Assembly (NCBI GenBank): GCA_022768825.1
Contig: JALEJB010000067.1
Span: forward strand, 1 to 41,734
Direction of reading: 5' to 3'
DNA: 41,734 nucleotides
DNA from: Lachnospiraceae bacterium
Lineage (GTDB): Bacteria > Bacillota > Clostridia > Lachnospirales > Lachnospiraceae
The notes beneath the pieces were generated by a model. The model did no database searches and was not told the DNA's origin. It saw nothing but the letters and a program-made list of their open reading frames with translations. The translations under genes and the position numbers were made by a program. This document shows positions 1-7,761 of the stretch, piece after piece (position 1 is the first letter of the stretch; every line of letters begins with the position of its first letter).

Positions 1-70
1 CGACCGCACTTTTTAGGAAATATGTCAAGTATTTTTTTGATAAAATATGATATTTTTAGCACAAGAAAAA

Positions 71-108
71 AAGCCCGGAACCCTTGATAAATCAAGGGTT
101 TCGGGCTT
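71..108 (-). terminator. Strong intrinsic terminator (minus strand)
   Basis: An 18-bp stem, AAGCCCGGAACCCTTGAT paired with ATCAAGGGTTTCGGGCTT with a two-base loop, is followed on the minus strand by seven T residues. It would end transcripts coming leftward from the Rpn-like gene. On the plus strand there is no T run. Confidence 0.75.
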
Positions 109-122
109 AAGTTGACCACAGT

Positions 123-249
123 GGTGTCAGACACTGTGAACTTTAAATCCCATGGGATATCATTACTCCGATTGTGCTTACACTCGTCAAGCTCGTCCGC
201 ACAAAAGTCGTAAGATATCCCATGGGATTTTTCCACAGTGTCTGACACC
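123..249. repeat. Palindromic MITE-like repeat, long form
   Basis: The 127-bp unit begins GGTGTCAGACACTGTG and ends CACAGTGTCTGACACC, so its ends are inverted copies. Inside them sit inverted copies of AAATCCCATGGGATATC, around a central unpaired stretch of about 50 bases. A 58-bp short form lies at 3709-3766, and isolated end motifs lie at 377-389 and 1503-1515. It contains no ORF. The form resembles a non-autonomous REPIN or MITE. Which enzyme would move it is unknown. Confidence 0.75.
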
Positions 250-258
250 TTTTTAAGG

Positions 259-343
259 TAAAATTCGGATGGGCGGCGTATCCATCATATCAGGTTCCAA
301 ACATTACGGAGCGCAGGGTGCCTTTCCTGCTCGTCGAATTTTA
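259..343. other. Unassigned structured intergenic segment
   Basis: TAAAATTCG at 259-267 is perfectly complementary to CGAATTTTA at 335-343. A smaller hairpin (GCAGG/CCTGC) lies inside the loop. It sits between the long palindromic repeat and the end of the Rpn-like gene. I do not recognise an RNA family. It may be another small repeat or a structured 3' UTR. Confidence 0.3.
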
Positions 344-361
344 TTTAACATAAAAATAGCA

Positions 362-1240
362 TTACCGTTTTTTCACGGTGTCTGACACCAGATGGAATTC
401 TTCAAACAGCTGATTCTGATAATCGCGATCGGAGATAGAACGAAGAATGTCGTCCGTCCGGTCTCTTTCCTGCAACAGGCTATATAACCGGTTCACACGT
501 TGCACCCCTTCTTCTCTGCCTTCTTCCCGATTATCTCTGGCGATCAGTTTTTCTCTCCGTTCAAACGTAAAATCCAATGCTGCCATCTCAAGCACCTCCT
601 CGCGTCTCTTTATAAAAAATTCTGATAAGATACCCTCTTCCACACATTCATCGATCGCACGGCCAACTGCCTTCTTTAACGAATCTGACTCTTTTGCAAA
701 TTTACGTACTTTCTCGACAAATCGTGTATATCCGAACAATACTCGGCTTCGCCGTAACAGTTCCTCATTTTTCCCCGGATTGATATTATAAACCTCACAG
801 GACAATTCCAATTCGTATTCTTCACACGGATGCTCATAGGAATCCGACAGATAAAAGACTTCCTTCTCCGGACGATCTTCCAATCCATTATAAAATACGA
901 CAAATCTCGGTGTTGGAACCGGTATTCGTTTTCTCCCATACAAGTCGTAAGCGTTTTTTTGAATCATGTCCTTCATCATTCCCGAAAAATAGATCAGAAA
1001 TCGAAGTGGCATATTCGGATTAAATGTCGATTGATGCTCATATAGGTTCAGATAGGAATCCAGCAAAAACGACGCATCATTTCTCACTGATAATAAAATC
1101 TTGTCTTCCAGCTTCTGGATCATCACCTGCGACGGATCTGTATAGTGAGATCCATTGACTGCGTTATAGGCATCCAGCGCATGTTCCGGTGTCTCCAAAA
1201 GCATGGAAAACACACTGCTTTTGTACTCTCGTATACTCAT
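362..1240 (-). CDS. Rpn-family PD-(D/E)XK nuclease-like / putative transposase protein
   Basis: Rpn proteins (recombination-promoting nucleases, formerly 'YhgA-like transposases') are DNA endonuclease-like proteins of unclear cellular role. The stretch NDASFLLDSYLNLYEHQST followed by NPNMPLR is the usual Firmicute Rpn signature, with candidate acidic metal ligands in the D and E of this block. The C-terminal third is charged and probably helical. The track ORF begins at 1351, but the ATG at 1240 (MSIREYK) has AAAGGGGAT upstream at good spacing and is preferred, giving 292 residues. The stop codon is at 362-364, and the last residues (VSDTVKK) are encoded by a copy of the GGTGTCTGACACC repeat, so the gene end has been rewritten by the repeat. 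A second copy lies upstream at 1494-1516. Confidence 0.7.
   Translation of the reverse strand: MSIREYKSSVFSMLLETPEHALDAYNAVNGSHYTDPSQVMIQKLEDKILLSVRNDASFLLDSYLNLYEHQSTFNPNMPLRFLIYFSGMMKDMIQKNAYDLYGRKRIPVPTPRFVVFYNGLEDRPEKEVFYLSDSYEHPCEEYELELSCEVYNINPGKNEELLRRSRVLFGYTRFVEKVRKFAKESDSLKKAVGRAIDECVEEGILSEFFIKRREEVLEMAALDFTFERREKLIARDNREEGREEGVQRVNRLYSLLQERDRTDDILRSISDRDYQNQLFEEFHLVSDTVKKR
368..390. repeat. 23-bp direct repeat flanking the Rpn gene (downstream copy)
   Basis: TTTTTTCACGGTGTCTGACACCA matches 1494-1516 at 22 of 23 positions, differing only at the central W of the palindrome. It overlaps the 3' end of the Rpn-like CDS. Confidence 0.8.
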
Positions 1241-1493
1241 ATGTACATCCCCTTTCGTCTCAACCTTTTGCAAGGTCAGCAGGAGATGCTTTCTGCCCTG
1301 TTCTCCCGCTTTTTTCATCTTCTTGTGAATAAAAGCAGGAACTATAGTCAATTTGAAATCAGATGACGACTCTGCCTATATCATACGATACGTCCGTCTG
1401 CTTAATAGAATACTCTGCTTTGTATCTATCTTAGCATCCGATCCCAGGAACATCAATAGTTGTAAATATTAAATTTTTATAAAAATTTCACAC

Positions 1494-1516
1494 TTTTTTC
1501 ACGGTGTCAGACACCA
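1494..1516. repeat. 23-bp direct repeat flanking the Rpn gene (upstream copy)
   Basis: TTTTTTCACGGTGTCAGACACCA is the second copy, in the same orientation as 368-390. It lies in the otherwise featureless AT-rich gap 1352-1570 upstream of the Rpn-like gene. Confidence 0.8.
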
Positions 1517-1570
1517 TTGGTCTTATTGGGATCTAGACTTATTCGTGCGCTGATTTATTACTTACAAAAG

Positions 1571-1590
1571 TGGGCTCAAAAGAGCCCCCT
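1571..1590 (-). terminator. Terminator of the transglutaminase-like gene
   Basis: GGGCTC-aaaa-GAGCCC forms a short hairpin just beyond the stop codon at 1595. On the minus strand it is followed by ACTTTTG, a modest U tract. Confidence 0.5.
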
Positions 1591-1594
1591 TAAC

Positions 1595-2929
1595 TTAATG
1601 TTTCAAAACTATCTCATCGTATGCCTCATCGTATTCTACAATTCCTTCGTAACCTTCAGGTAGGTACACACCCTTTGCATCTGTACGTGGAAATTTTACA
1701 AACTCTCCAGTTACTAAGTCAAGAACATCGATATACTCAACCACGTCTTTAGTTGCTTCGTAGCGAGCTTCTTCTCCGGCGTCTTTCTTTTGTTCCCAAG
1801 CTTTAATAAAATCCTTATAGTCTTCTCTCATTTGTTTGAAGAAAGGAACTTCATCCTTATTATCATATTCTGTATTATCAAAAGAGATGCCTTTGTAAGT
1901 AGACTTGGAAGATACACCGTAGAAATTATCATCACTACTTCTTAATAAACGATCTCCTGGCCAATATGGAGTACCAACACCATTAATATCAACAAGATAC
2001 CACTTACCATCTATACATACACTATTCTCAATATGACTAGGTGAATTAACATCAACACATTTAATTCCTAAGTATTCACAAAAAAGCTCAATTGCCTGAG
2101 CGTATGCTTCACAATCACCTTTCTTATCAAAAAGTATCGCATAATAATTTTCGCCACCATCGTATTTATCAGTTCCATTGTACTCTGTGTTCAATACTAA
2201 CCAATTGTATACTGCAGTGATTTTCTCTAATTCAGAAGAAGTAGAAGTGATACCCATATCTGCCATAGCGCTTTTTACTACTGCTAATGCTTCGGCATGC
2301 TGCTTAGATTCTGCACCAAAGGAAACAATTGCCTTTTTGCCATTTGTAAAAGTAACCTGTACTTTTAAACCACAATTTCTACCCGAACTCCATGTAGTTT
2401 CTGGTATAGATCTAAAAGTTGATTTACTGGCTTTAAAACCGGCTACTTTATAAACCGACTTAATACTCTTAACCTTATAACCATTCAAAGTGCGGATCTG
2501 ATATTTCTTACCATATTCAAATCCGTTAACCTGCTCAAAAACTGGAGTCTTTGACTTCTTAGGATCCTTTACAGTTATAACTTTCTTACAAGTATTACCA
2601 TTAGATTCCATAGTAATAGTGGCTTTTCCGGCTTTGATCGGAGTTAAATTACCATTCTCGTCTACTGTCAAAACTTTGGTATTACTTGATTTGAAAGTAG
2701 CACATGATGCGTAAGAATAACTTGCACGTTTAGCTCCACCGCACTTAATTACCATTTCAACTTTTTCACCACGCTGTCCGGCATAAATAGTCATTGGCTC
2801 TGTACTTCTCTTATCAATCACATACTTCTGAACACAATCAGCTGCCTGTGCGCTTGTAGTGGGGACTGCTGTGAAAGTAATTGCTGCTGCTAAAGTAGCA
2901 ATAAGAAATCTTTTTACTTTATTCCACAT
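1595..2929 (-). CDS. Secreted Ig-like (Big_2) plus transglutaminase-like domain protein
   Basis: This is a probable extracytoplasmic protein of 444 residues. It has a typical signal peptide (MWNKVKRFLIATLAAAITF, with a likely AQA-A cleavage), then a bacterial Ig-like Big_2 segment (about 30-120, ending KAGKATITM), then a transglutaminase-like cysteine-protease fold. The catalytic triad is visible as Cys in GDCEAYAQ, His in SPSHIENSV and Asp in YLVDING. These domains cleave or crosslink peptides at the cell surface in other proteins; the substrate here is unknown. The ribosome site is weak. The DNA looks more AT-rich than the dcw genes, and the gene sits between repeats and an IS200 copy, so transfer is plausible. 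A paralogue of similar design lies at 35940-37589. Confidence 0.75.
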   Translation of the reverse strand: MWNKVKRFLIATLAAAITFTAVPTTSAQAADCVQKYVIDKRSTEPMTIYAGQRGEKVEMVIKCGGAKRASYSYASCATFKSSNTKVLTVDENGNLTPIKAGKATITMESNGNTCKKVITVKDPKKSKTPVFEQVNGFEYGKKYQIRTLNGYKVKSIKSVYKVAGFKASKSTFRSIPETTWSSGRNCGLKVQVTFTNGKKAIVSFGAESKQHAEALAVVKSAMADMGITSTSSELEKITAVYNWLVLNTEYNGTDKYDGGENYYAILFDKKGDCEAYAQAIELFCEYLGIKCVDVNSPSHIENSVCIDGKWYLVDINGVGTPYWPGDRLLRSSDDNFYGVSSKSTYKGISFDNTEYDNKDEVPFFKQMREDYKDFIKAWEQKKDAGEEARYEATKDVVEYIDVLDLVTGEFVKFPRTDAKGVYLPEGYEGIVEYDEAYDEIVLKH

Positions 2930-2964
2930 AATATCTATTTTATATACTCTTTTAAATTTCGAAC

Positions 2965-3080
2965 TTACTCATCTATTGCAGCCTTCAACATTGTATTTAC
3001 GAAAATTTCTTCCAATTCACTTTCAAATCCCATAAACAATATTTCATCAATATCCTCGTGATTAAATGAAAAACCTAATC
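2965..3080 (-). pseudogene. 3' remnant of an unidentified gene cut by the IS200 element
   Basis: An open frame on the minus strand runs from the IS200 left end to a TAA at 2965. It encodes about 38 residues, including HEDIDEILFMGFESELEEIF. It has no start of its own before it enters the IS hairpin. The sequence looks protein-like (acidic and amphipathic) but I cannot assign a family. It is either a truncated gene tail or a chance frame. Confidence 0.3.
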
Positions 3081-3690
3081 CCCCAGCTATGCTGGGGAGA
3101 ATGGAGTAAGCAGTAGCGTGTAGGATAACAATAAAAAGCCTCCTGTGTTACAATGGGAAAGGTATCGCAAGCCAATCTCAAAACAAAGGAGGCGGTCCTT
3201 AATAGACAATCAAAGTTTATCACATGTTCGCTGGAAATGCCAGTACCATATAGTTTTTATACCGAAGTATCGGAAGAAGATATTGTATGGCAAGTTAAAA
3301 AGTGATGTAAGAGAAATAATCTCAATACTATGTAAGTATAAGGATGTACAGATTATAGATGGAGCAGTATGTGAAGACCATATACATTTAAGTGTAGCAA
3401 TCCCACCTAAAATAAGTATATCGAGTTTTATGGGATATTTGAAGGGAAAAAGTACGCTAATGCTATATGACAGGCATCCGGAGCTGCAAAGTAAGTGGGA
3501 TAAGTCTTTCTGGGCAAGAGGATATTATGTGTCAACAATTGGTAATATCACAGAAGATGCAATAAAGAAATATATCCAAGAGCAGTCGGAAGAGTCAAGG
3601 AAAGAAGAAAACAGAAGTACCTCTTTATAGAGGACCAGTAACAACGCAGGTGCTGTATGTCCTTCTGGATATAAGCAAGCTATATAATCA
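3079..3690 (+). mobile_element. IS200/IS605-type insertion sequence (ends approximate)
   Basis: The left side has a subterminal hairpin, CCCCAGC-tat-GCTGGGG (3081-3097), typical of the left end of IS200-family elements, followed by a Y1 transposase gene. These elements move as single strands and make no target duplication, so the ends cannot be fixed from repeats. The right end lies somewhere between the transposase stop (3630) and the palindromic repeat at 3709. Confidence 0.6.
3145..3630 (+). CDS. tnpA: IS200-family Y1 (HUH) transposase TnpA
   Basis: Single-strand Y1 transposase. The family opening WKCQYHIVFIPKYRKK, the HUH metal motif (His-Ile-His in EDHIHLSV) and the tyrosine motif GYYVSTIG are all present, so the enzyme looks intact. 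The track start is a GTG at 3145 with no ribosome site. A strong AAAGGAGG lies at 3185-3192, nine bases before an ATA codon at 3202 that opens the usual IS200 N-terminus (IDNQSLSH; family members begin MDN-SLSH). The true start is therefore probably at 3202, with ATG changed to ATA, which would lower expression. From there the product is 142 residues, close to the family norm of about 150. Confidence 0.85.
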   Translation: MLQWERYRKPISKQRRRSLIDNQSLSHVRWKCQYHIVFIPKYRKKILYGKLKSDVREIISILCKYKDVQIIDGAVCEDHIHLSVAIPPKISISSFMGYLKGKSTLMLYDRHPELQSKWDKSFWARGYYVSTIGNITEDAIKKYIQEQSEESRKEENRSTSL

Positions 3691-3708
3691 TAATATTTAA
3701 ATAATAAA

Positions 3709-3766
3709 GGTGTCAGACACTTTGAAAAAATCCCATGGGATTTAAAAGGTTATAGTGTCTGACACC
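3709..3766. repeat. Palindromic repeat, short form
   Basis: A 58-bp unit bounded by GGTGTCAGACAC and GTGTCTGACACC with AATCCCATGGGATTT between them. It is a shortened version of the 123-249 repeat. It lies between the IS200 element and the end of the CobW-like gene. Confidence 0.75.
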
Positions 3767-3773
3767 TTTCCAC

Positions 3774-4721
3774 TTACGAAAAATATACTAACTCATCTTC
3801 CGGTTTTTCTGCCGGTTCTACTGATGTGGCATACAAGACCGGGCCTTTGCCCTTGTACTCCATGGCAAATTCGTATTTGATCTCAGCCGTCACCCAAACC
3901 CATGAACGGTGTTCGAGGCTGTCTGCTTTGTCATATCTGCATTTCATTCCGATAAATTGAATATCGTCCACACAGCAGGTCATGGCAAAACGTCCCGGTA
4001 CAAAGACATCACTTTTCAGCTTTCCCTTTGGCTTATAGACAAGCACCAGGAATTTGACGGTTTTTCCGACGTAATTCTTCGGGTTGTCCATCGCATCCAA
4101 AAACCAGATTCCATAATCCGCATCCGAAATATCCAGAAAATCCTGTGTCATGTCATAGGGCAGTTCTTCCTCATAGTTCTCATCGATGGTTCCGTCCGCG
4201 CGCTCGTAGACAATCTGCGCTTTGCGATTCTTGGCTTTCACGGAACGGCGGAATTTTCCTTTGTCCGTTGCTTCGCTGCAGCGGTTGAAGATCACCACAT
4301 CCGAGATAAAAAACTGCTCCAACATCATCGATCGCATATTATTCAGATACATCTCATAGGTGTTCGCATCTACCGTGGTGAGGGTCTGTACGATCGCCCA
4401 GCCGTCCGGCACATCCAGCTCCAATAACGGTGCCAGCTCCCAGGTTCCGTTATACTCGATAAATACCTGATCCGGTAAATACTGCTGATGAAGCTCATGA
4501 AACTTCTCTCTTGTGATATCTTCCACTTTATCCAAAGTCACAAGCTTTGCATTGATGCTTGCAAGCTTCTTCTCATCTAATTCGATATCACCGTCTTCAC
4601 ACTGGATGATCAAAGTCTTTGCGCCACTGCCAAACTCATTATCGAACAGCGTTTCTTTGATCAGCGTGGTTTTACCACTGTCCATAAATCCGGTGAATAA
4701 ATATACTGGTATCTCTTCCAT
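3774..4721 (-). CDS. G3E-type GTPase with C-terminal YcgQ/TIGR03943-like domain
   Basis: A 315-residue protein. The N-terminal half is a G3E (CobW/UreG-class) P-loop GTPase with Walker A GFMDSGKTT at about 10-18. It lacks the CxCC metal motif of classical CobW proteins, and the usual IEPSG box is IEYNGT. The C-terminal third (about 205-270: FLDAMDNPKNYVGKTVKF, then PGRFAMTCCVDD) resembles the conserved part of YcgQ/TIGR03943 proteins, which pair with YcgR permeases in metal-stress regulons. I infer a fused metal-handling GTPase of unknown metal. It lies 10 bp downstream of the His-rich CobW gene and has its own AAGGAG, so the two form an operon. The GTPase assignment is firm, the fused domain moderately so. 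Confidence 0.7.
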   Translation of the reverse strand: MEEIPVYLFTGFMDSGKTTLIKETLFDNEFGSGAKTLIIQCEDGDIELDEKKLASINAKLVTLDKVEDITREKFHELHQQYLPDQVFIEYNGTWELAPLLELDVPDGWAIVQTLTTVDANTYEMYLNNMRSMMLEQFFISDVVIFNRCSEATDKGKFRRSVKAKNRKAQIVYERADGTIDENYEEELPYDMTQDFLDISDADYGIWFLDAMDNPKNYVGKTVKFLVLVYKPKGKLKSDVFVPGRFAMTCCVDDIQFIGMKCRYDKADSLEHRSWVWVTAEIKYEFAMEYKGKGPVLYATSVEPAEKPEDELVYFS

Positions 4722-4731
4722 GAATTGCTCC

Positions 4732-5886
4732 TTATTTCAGTAAAAACAATTTTTCGATCTCTTCTTCCTTGAGGTCGCAACCGATGACACATAATCTTCC
4801 GGTGTAATCCGGTTCTCCCTCTCGAAGTTCATACTCACCCGGAACCATATCAAAATAGATCCATCCGCCTTCGGCATTCTCAACCATTCCCTTTGCGCGA
4901 AGGATATTTCCATAATCCTCTGTATTTACAAAGGTCTTTAAGATATTTTCAATCTCTGCTTTGGTGTATTTATGCGGTGTCTCTTTTCCCCAGCTTGTAA
5001 ATACATCATCCGCATGGTGATGTCCCTCATGGTCATGATGATGTCCGCAGGAGCATACCCCATTTTCATCATAGTGATGTTCATGGTGATGCTCATGTTC
5101 ATGTTCATGTTCATGTTCATGTTCGTGTTCATGCTCATGGTCATGTTCATGCTCGTGTTCATGCTCATGCTCATGTTCGTGGTCATGATGATGATGTTCA
5201 TGCTCATGCTCATGTTCATGCTCATGATGTTCATGCTCATGATGATCATGCTTTGCCTGCTCTTCTGCCAGCAGCTTCATCTCCAGGGAATCCTGTCCCT
5301 CGATGACCTTTAAGATCGCCTCTCCCGCAATCTGATCCCACGGTGTCGTGATGATCGCAGCCTTTGCATTCAGTTCCTGCATCTGCTTGACACAAAGCTC
5401 CAGCTGCTCTGGTGATGCATTCTGGCTTCTGCTGAGAATAATCGTTGTCGCATACTCGATCTGATTATTGAAAAACTCACCAAATGCTTTCATCTGCTTA
5501 CTTGCCTTGATGGCATTCACTACCGTGATCAAACCATTCAATGCCACGTCATGCGTCTTTTCCACATCGATGACGGACTTCATGACATCGGATAATTTTC
5601 CAACTCCGGAAGGCTCAATCAGAATACGATCCGGATGAAATTTCTCTATAACTTCATTCAGATTTTTTCCGAAATCTCCTACCAGCGAACAACAGATACA
5701 GCCGGAATTCATCTCTGTAATCTCGATTCCCGCATCCTTTAAAAATCCACCGTCGATTCCGACCTCGCCGAATTCATTTTCAATCAGGACAATTTTTTGT
5801 CCGCTGAAAACTTCCTCGATCATTTTTTTAATAAATGTTGTTTTTCCGGCTCCTAAAAATCCGGAAATGATGTCAATTTTTGTCAT
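4732..5886 (-). CDS. CobW/COG0523 metal-chaperone GTPase with long His-Glu tract
   Basis: A G3E family metallochaperone GTPase of 384 residues, in a group that delivers zinc, cobalt or other metals to client enzymes. Visible motifs are Walker A GFLGAGKTT (9-17), the metal-binding CxCC (GCICC, 62-66), the IEPSG box (90-94), and SRSQN in place of the usual NKxD guanine-specificity motif. Residues 213-291 are a His/Glu/Asp tract, mostly alternating HE, with an embedded CSCGHH. A CobW C-terminal domain follows. Such His tracts are metal reservoirs or sensors in other COG0523 proteins. The start is supported by GGAAAGGAAG. No Zur box was identified in the 24 bp separating it from argS, so it may be transcribed together with argS. 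Confidence 0.85.
   Translation of the reverse strand: MTKIDIISGFLGAGKTTFIKKMIEEVFSGQKIVLIENEFGEVGIDGGFLKDAGIEITEMNSGCICCSLVGDFGKNLNEVIEKFHPDRILIEPSGVGKLSDVMKSVIDVEKTHDVALNGLITVVNAIKASKQMKAFGEFFNNQIEYATTIILSRSQNASPEQLELCVKQMQELNAKAAIITTPWDQIAGEAILKVIEGQDSLEMKLLAEEQAKHDHHEHEHHEHEHEHEHEHHHHDHEHEHEHEHEHEHDHEHEHEHEHEHEHEHEHHHEHHYDENGVCSCGHHHDHEGHHHADDVFTSWGKETPHKYTKAEIENILKTFVNTEDYGNILRAKGMVENAEGGWIYFDMVPGEYELREGEPDYTGRLCVIGCDLKEEEIEKLFLLK
5074..5250. repeat. Hexamer-like tandem repeat encoding the His-Glu tract
   Basis: Imperfect tandem units of CATGAG/CATGAA (minus strand) fill about 175 bp inside the CobW gene. The purine/pyrimidine bias creates long spurious ORFs on both strands (4938-5249 and 4972-5313 in the track). 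Repeat number probably varies between strains. Confidence 0.8.
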
Positions 5887-5910
5887 TCTTACTACTTCCT
5901 TTCCAGTATC

Positions 5911-7677
5911 CTACATACGATCCGGAGCGCTAAATCCCAGTACACGAATGCATGTCTCCAAGACTCTGCGTGTCAGATCCAGCAATGCAATATAGCTTCG
6001 CTTCAAGCCCTCATTTTCCTCAGACAGGATCTTTGTCTCATGGTAGAAATGGTTGCATGCATTGGACAGATCGTAAATATATGAGCAAACCTTATGAGGA
6101 GCAAGCTCCTGAAAGGCATTCTCGATCACACCATTATATTTTGCCAGCTCAAGCTGAAGTGCTTTCTCACTTTCGGAATTGGCTGCACCGACATACAATC
6201 CCTCCAGCGAATTGTCTGCGGCAGTATATTTGTTTAAGATCGACTTGATCCGGACGATGGTATATAAAATATACGGTCCTGTATTTCCCTCAAATGAAGT
6301 AAATCTCTCTATATCAAAAATATAGTCCTTGGAAGCCTGATTGGACAGATCTCCGTATTTGACTGCCGCAAGTGCAATCTTGGCAGCTGTCTCATGTGCC
6401 TCGTCTTCCGGCATCGTATCGTTTTCGGCAATCTTTGCATACATTTTTTCTTCAATCTCATTGAGCAAGGTTTCCAGACGCATGACTCCGCCTTCTCTTG
6501 TCTTGAACGGCTTTCCATCTTTTCCATTCATCGTACCGAATCCGACAAACTCCAGCTTTGTGGCATCACTGACAAGTTTGGTCTTTCTCGCACAGCGAAA
6601 TACCTGTGTAAAATACAGTTCCTGACGTTTGTCAACGACATAAATGATCTCGTTTGGATCAAAGGTACCCATACGCTGAACGATCGTTGCCAGATCTGTT
6701 GTATTGTATAACGAAGCACCGTCTGATTTCAGAATCATGCATGGCGGAATTTCCTTCGTATCAGTCTCTTCCTTGACATCGACAACCAATGCTCCCTCAC
6801 TGATATAAGCATAGCCGTCATCCTTCATACGGCGAACCATCTCAGGAATATAGCTTTGCGCGTCGCTCTCACCCTTCCATAATTCAAAGGATACGTCCAG
6901 TCTCTTGTAATTGCGTTTTAAATCATCCACAGATACGCGAATGATATGATTCCACAGCGCGCGATAGCCTTTGTTGCCGTGCTGAAGTTCATAGGTTGCC
7001 TGCATCGCTTTCTCTTTGTAACGCTCGTCCTCTTTTGACTTTGCGCTGGCTGTCGGATAAATCTCCTCCAGTTCGGCAATCGTAAACGGAGCCTCCTTTG
7101 GATAGTTTCCTTCAAATGCAGGGTCAAAATACGGCAGATCCGGTTTTCTTTCTTTTAACTCAGTGATGATCAGTCCCATCTGCAAGCCCCAGTCTCCCAA
7201 GTGCACATCGCCGATCATTGTATTGCCCATAAAAATACCCATGCGCTTGATACTCTCGCCGATGACCGCTGAACGCAGATGTCCCACATGAAGCGGTTTT
7301 GCCACGTTTGGTCCGCCGTAATCGATCATGATGGTTTCCGGTTTTTCGGTCTTCTCACAGCCTAATCGCTCGTCCTGCTGCATTCCTTTTAAATATGCTG
7401 ACAGATAGTTTTCTGACAATTTCAGATTTAAAAATCCCGGCTTGACTGCTGATACCTCGGAAAAAAGATCCAATCCTTCCAGCTCTCCTGCGATCTGTTC
7501 TGCAATCTCGATCGGAGCTCGTCCGGCTGCCTTTGCAAGTGCCATTGCTCCGTTACACTGAAACTCGCACAGATCCGGACGATTTGACACGGTGACTCTC
7601 GCATAGCTTTTATCAAAACCCTGATTTTCAAATGCTTCTTCCATCTTTTCGGTGATCAGTTCTAATAGTTTTTTCAT
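5911..7677 (-). CDS. argS: Arginyl-tRNA synthetase
   Basis: A class I aminoacyl-tRNA synthetase that charges tRNA-Arg in the cytoplasm. At 588 residues it has the usual family length. The N-terminal Arg-tRNA-synthetase domain is followed by the signature YGGPNVAKPLHVGHLRSA with the HVGH (HIGH) motif, then the catalytic core, and a C-terminal anticodon-binding DALR domain ending VLETCIRVLGFSAPDRM. AAGGATC precedes the ATG. It is first in a minus-strand group with the CobW genes. No T-box was seen in the short upstream gap. Confidence 0.97.
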   Translation of the reverse strand: MKKLLELITEKMEEAFENQGFDKSYARVTVSNRPDLCEFQCNGAMALAKAAGRAPIEIAEQIAGELEGLDLFSEVSAVKPGFLNLKLSENYLSAYLKGMQQDERLGCEKTEKPETIMIDYGGPNVAKPLHVGHLRSAVIGESIKRMGIFMGNTMIGDVHLGDWGLQMGLIITELKERKPDLPYFDPAFEGNYPKEAPFTIAELEEIYPTASAKSKEDERYKEKAMQATYELQHGNKGYRALWNHIIRVSVDDLKRNYKRLDVSFELWKGESDAQSYIPEMVRRMKDDGYAYISEGALVVDVKEETDTKEIPPCMILKSDGASLYNTTDLATIVQRMGTFDPNEIIYVVDKRQELYFTQVFRCARKTKLVSDATKLEFVGFGTMNGKDGKPFKTREGGVMRLETLLNEIEEKMYAKIAENDTMPEDEAHETAAKIALAAVKYGDLSNQASKDYIFDIERFTSFEGNTGPYILYTIVRIKSILNKYTAADNSLEGLYVGAANSESEKALQLELAKYNGVIENAFQELAPHKVCSYIYDLSNACNHFYHETKILSEENEGLKRSYIALLDLTRRVLETCIRVLGFSAPDRM

Positions 7678-7717
7678 AACTTTGATCCTTTCTTATATAA
7701 GCACATATAAACACAAC

Positions 7718-7742
7718 AAAAAAGTGTGCTATGCACACTTTT
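7718..7742. terminator. Bidirectional terminator upstream of argS
   Basis: AAAAGTGTGC-tat-GCACACTTTT is flanked by A and T runs. It ends the minus-strand transcript of the gene at 7762-8271 and separates it from argS. Confidence 0.8.
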
Positions 7743-7761
7743 GCGCATATCTCATATTTGT

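Noticed and set aside
4938-5313. ORFs 4938-5249 (-) and 4972-5313 (+)
   Set aside because: They are out-of-frame readings of the His-Glu hexamer repeat, giving Met-rich nonsense proteins.
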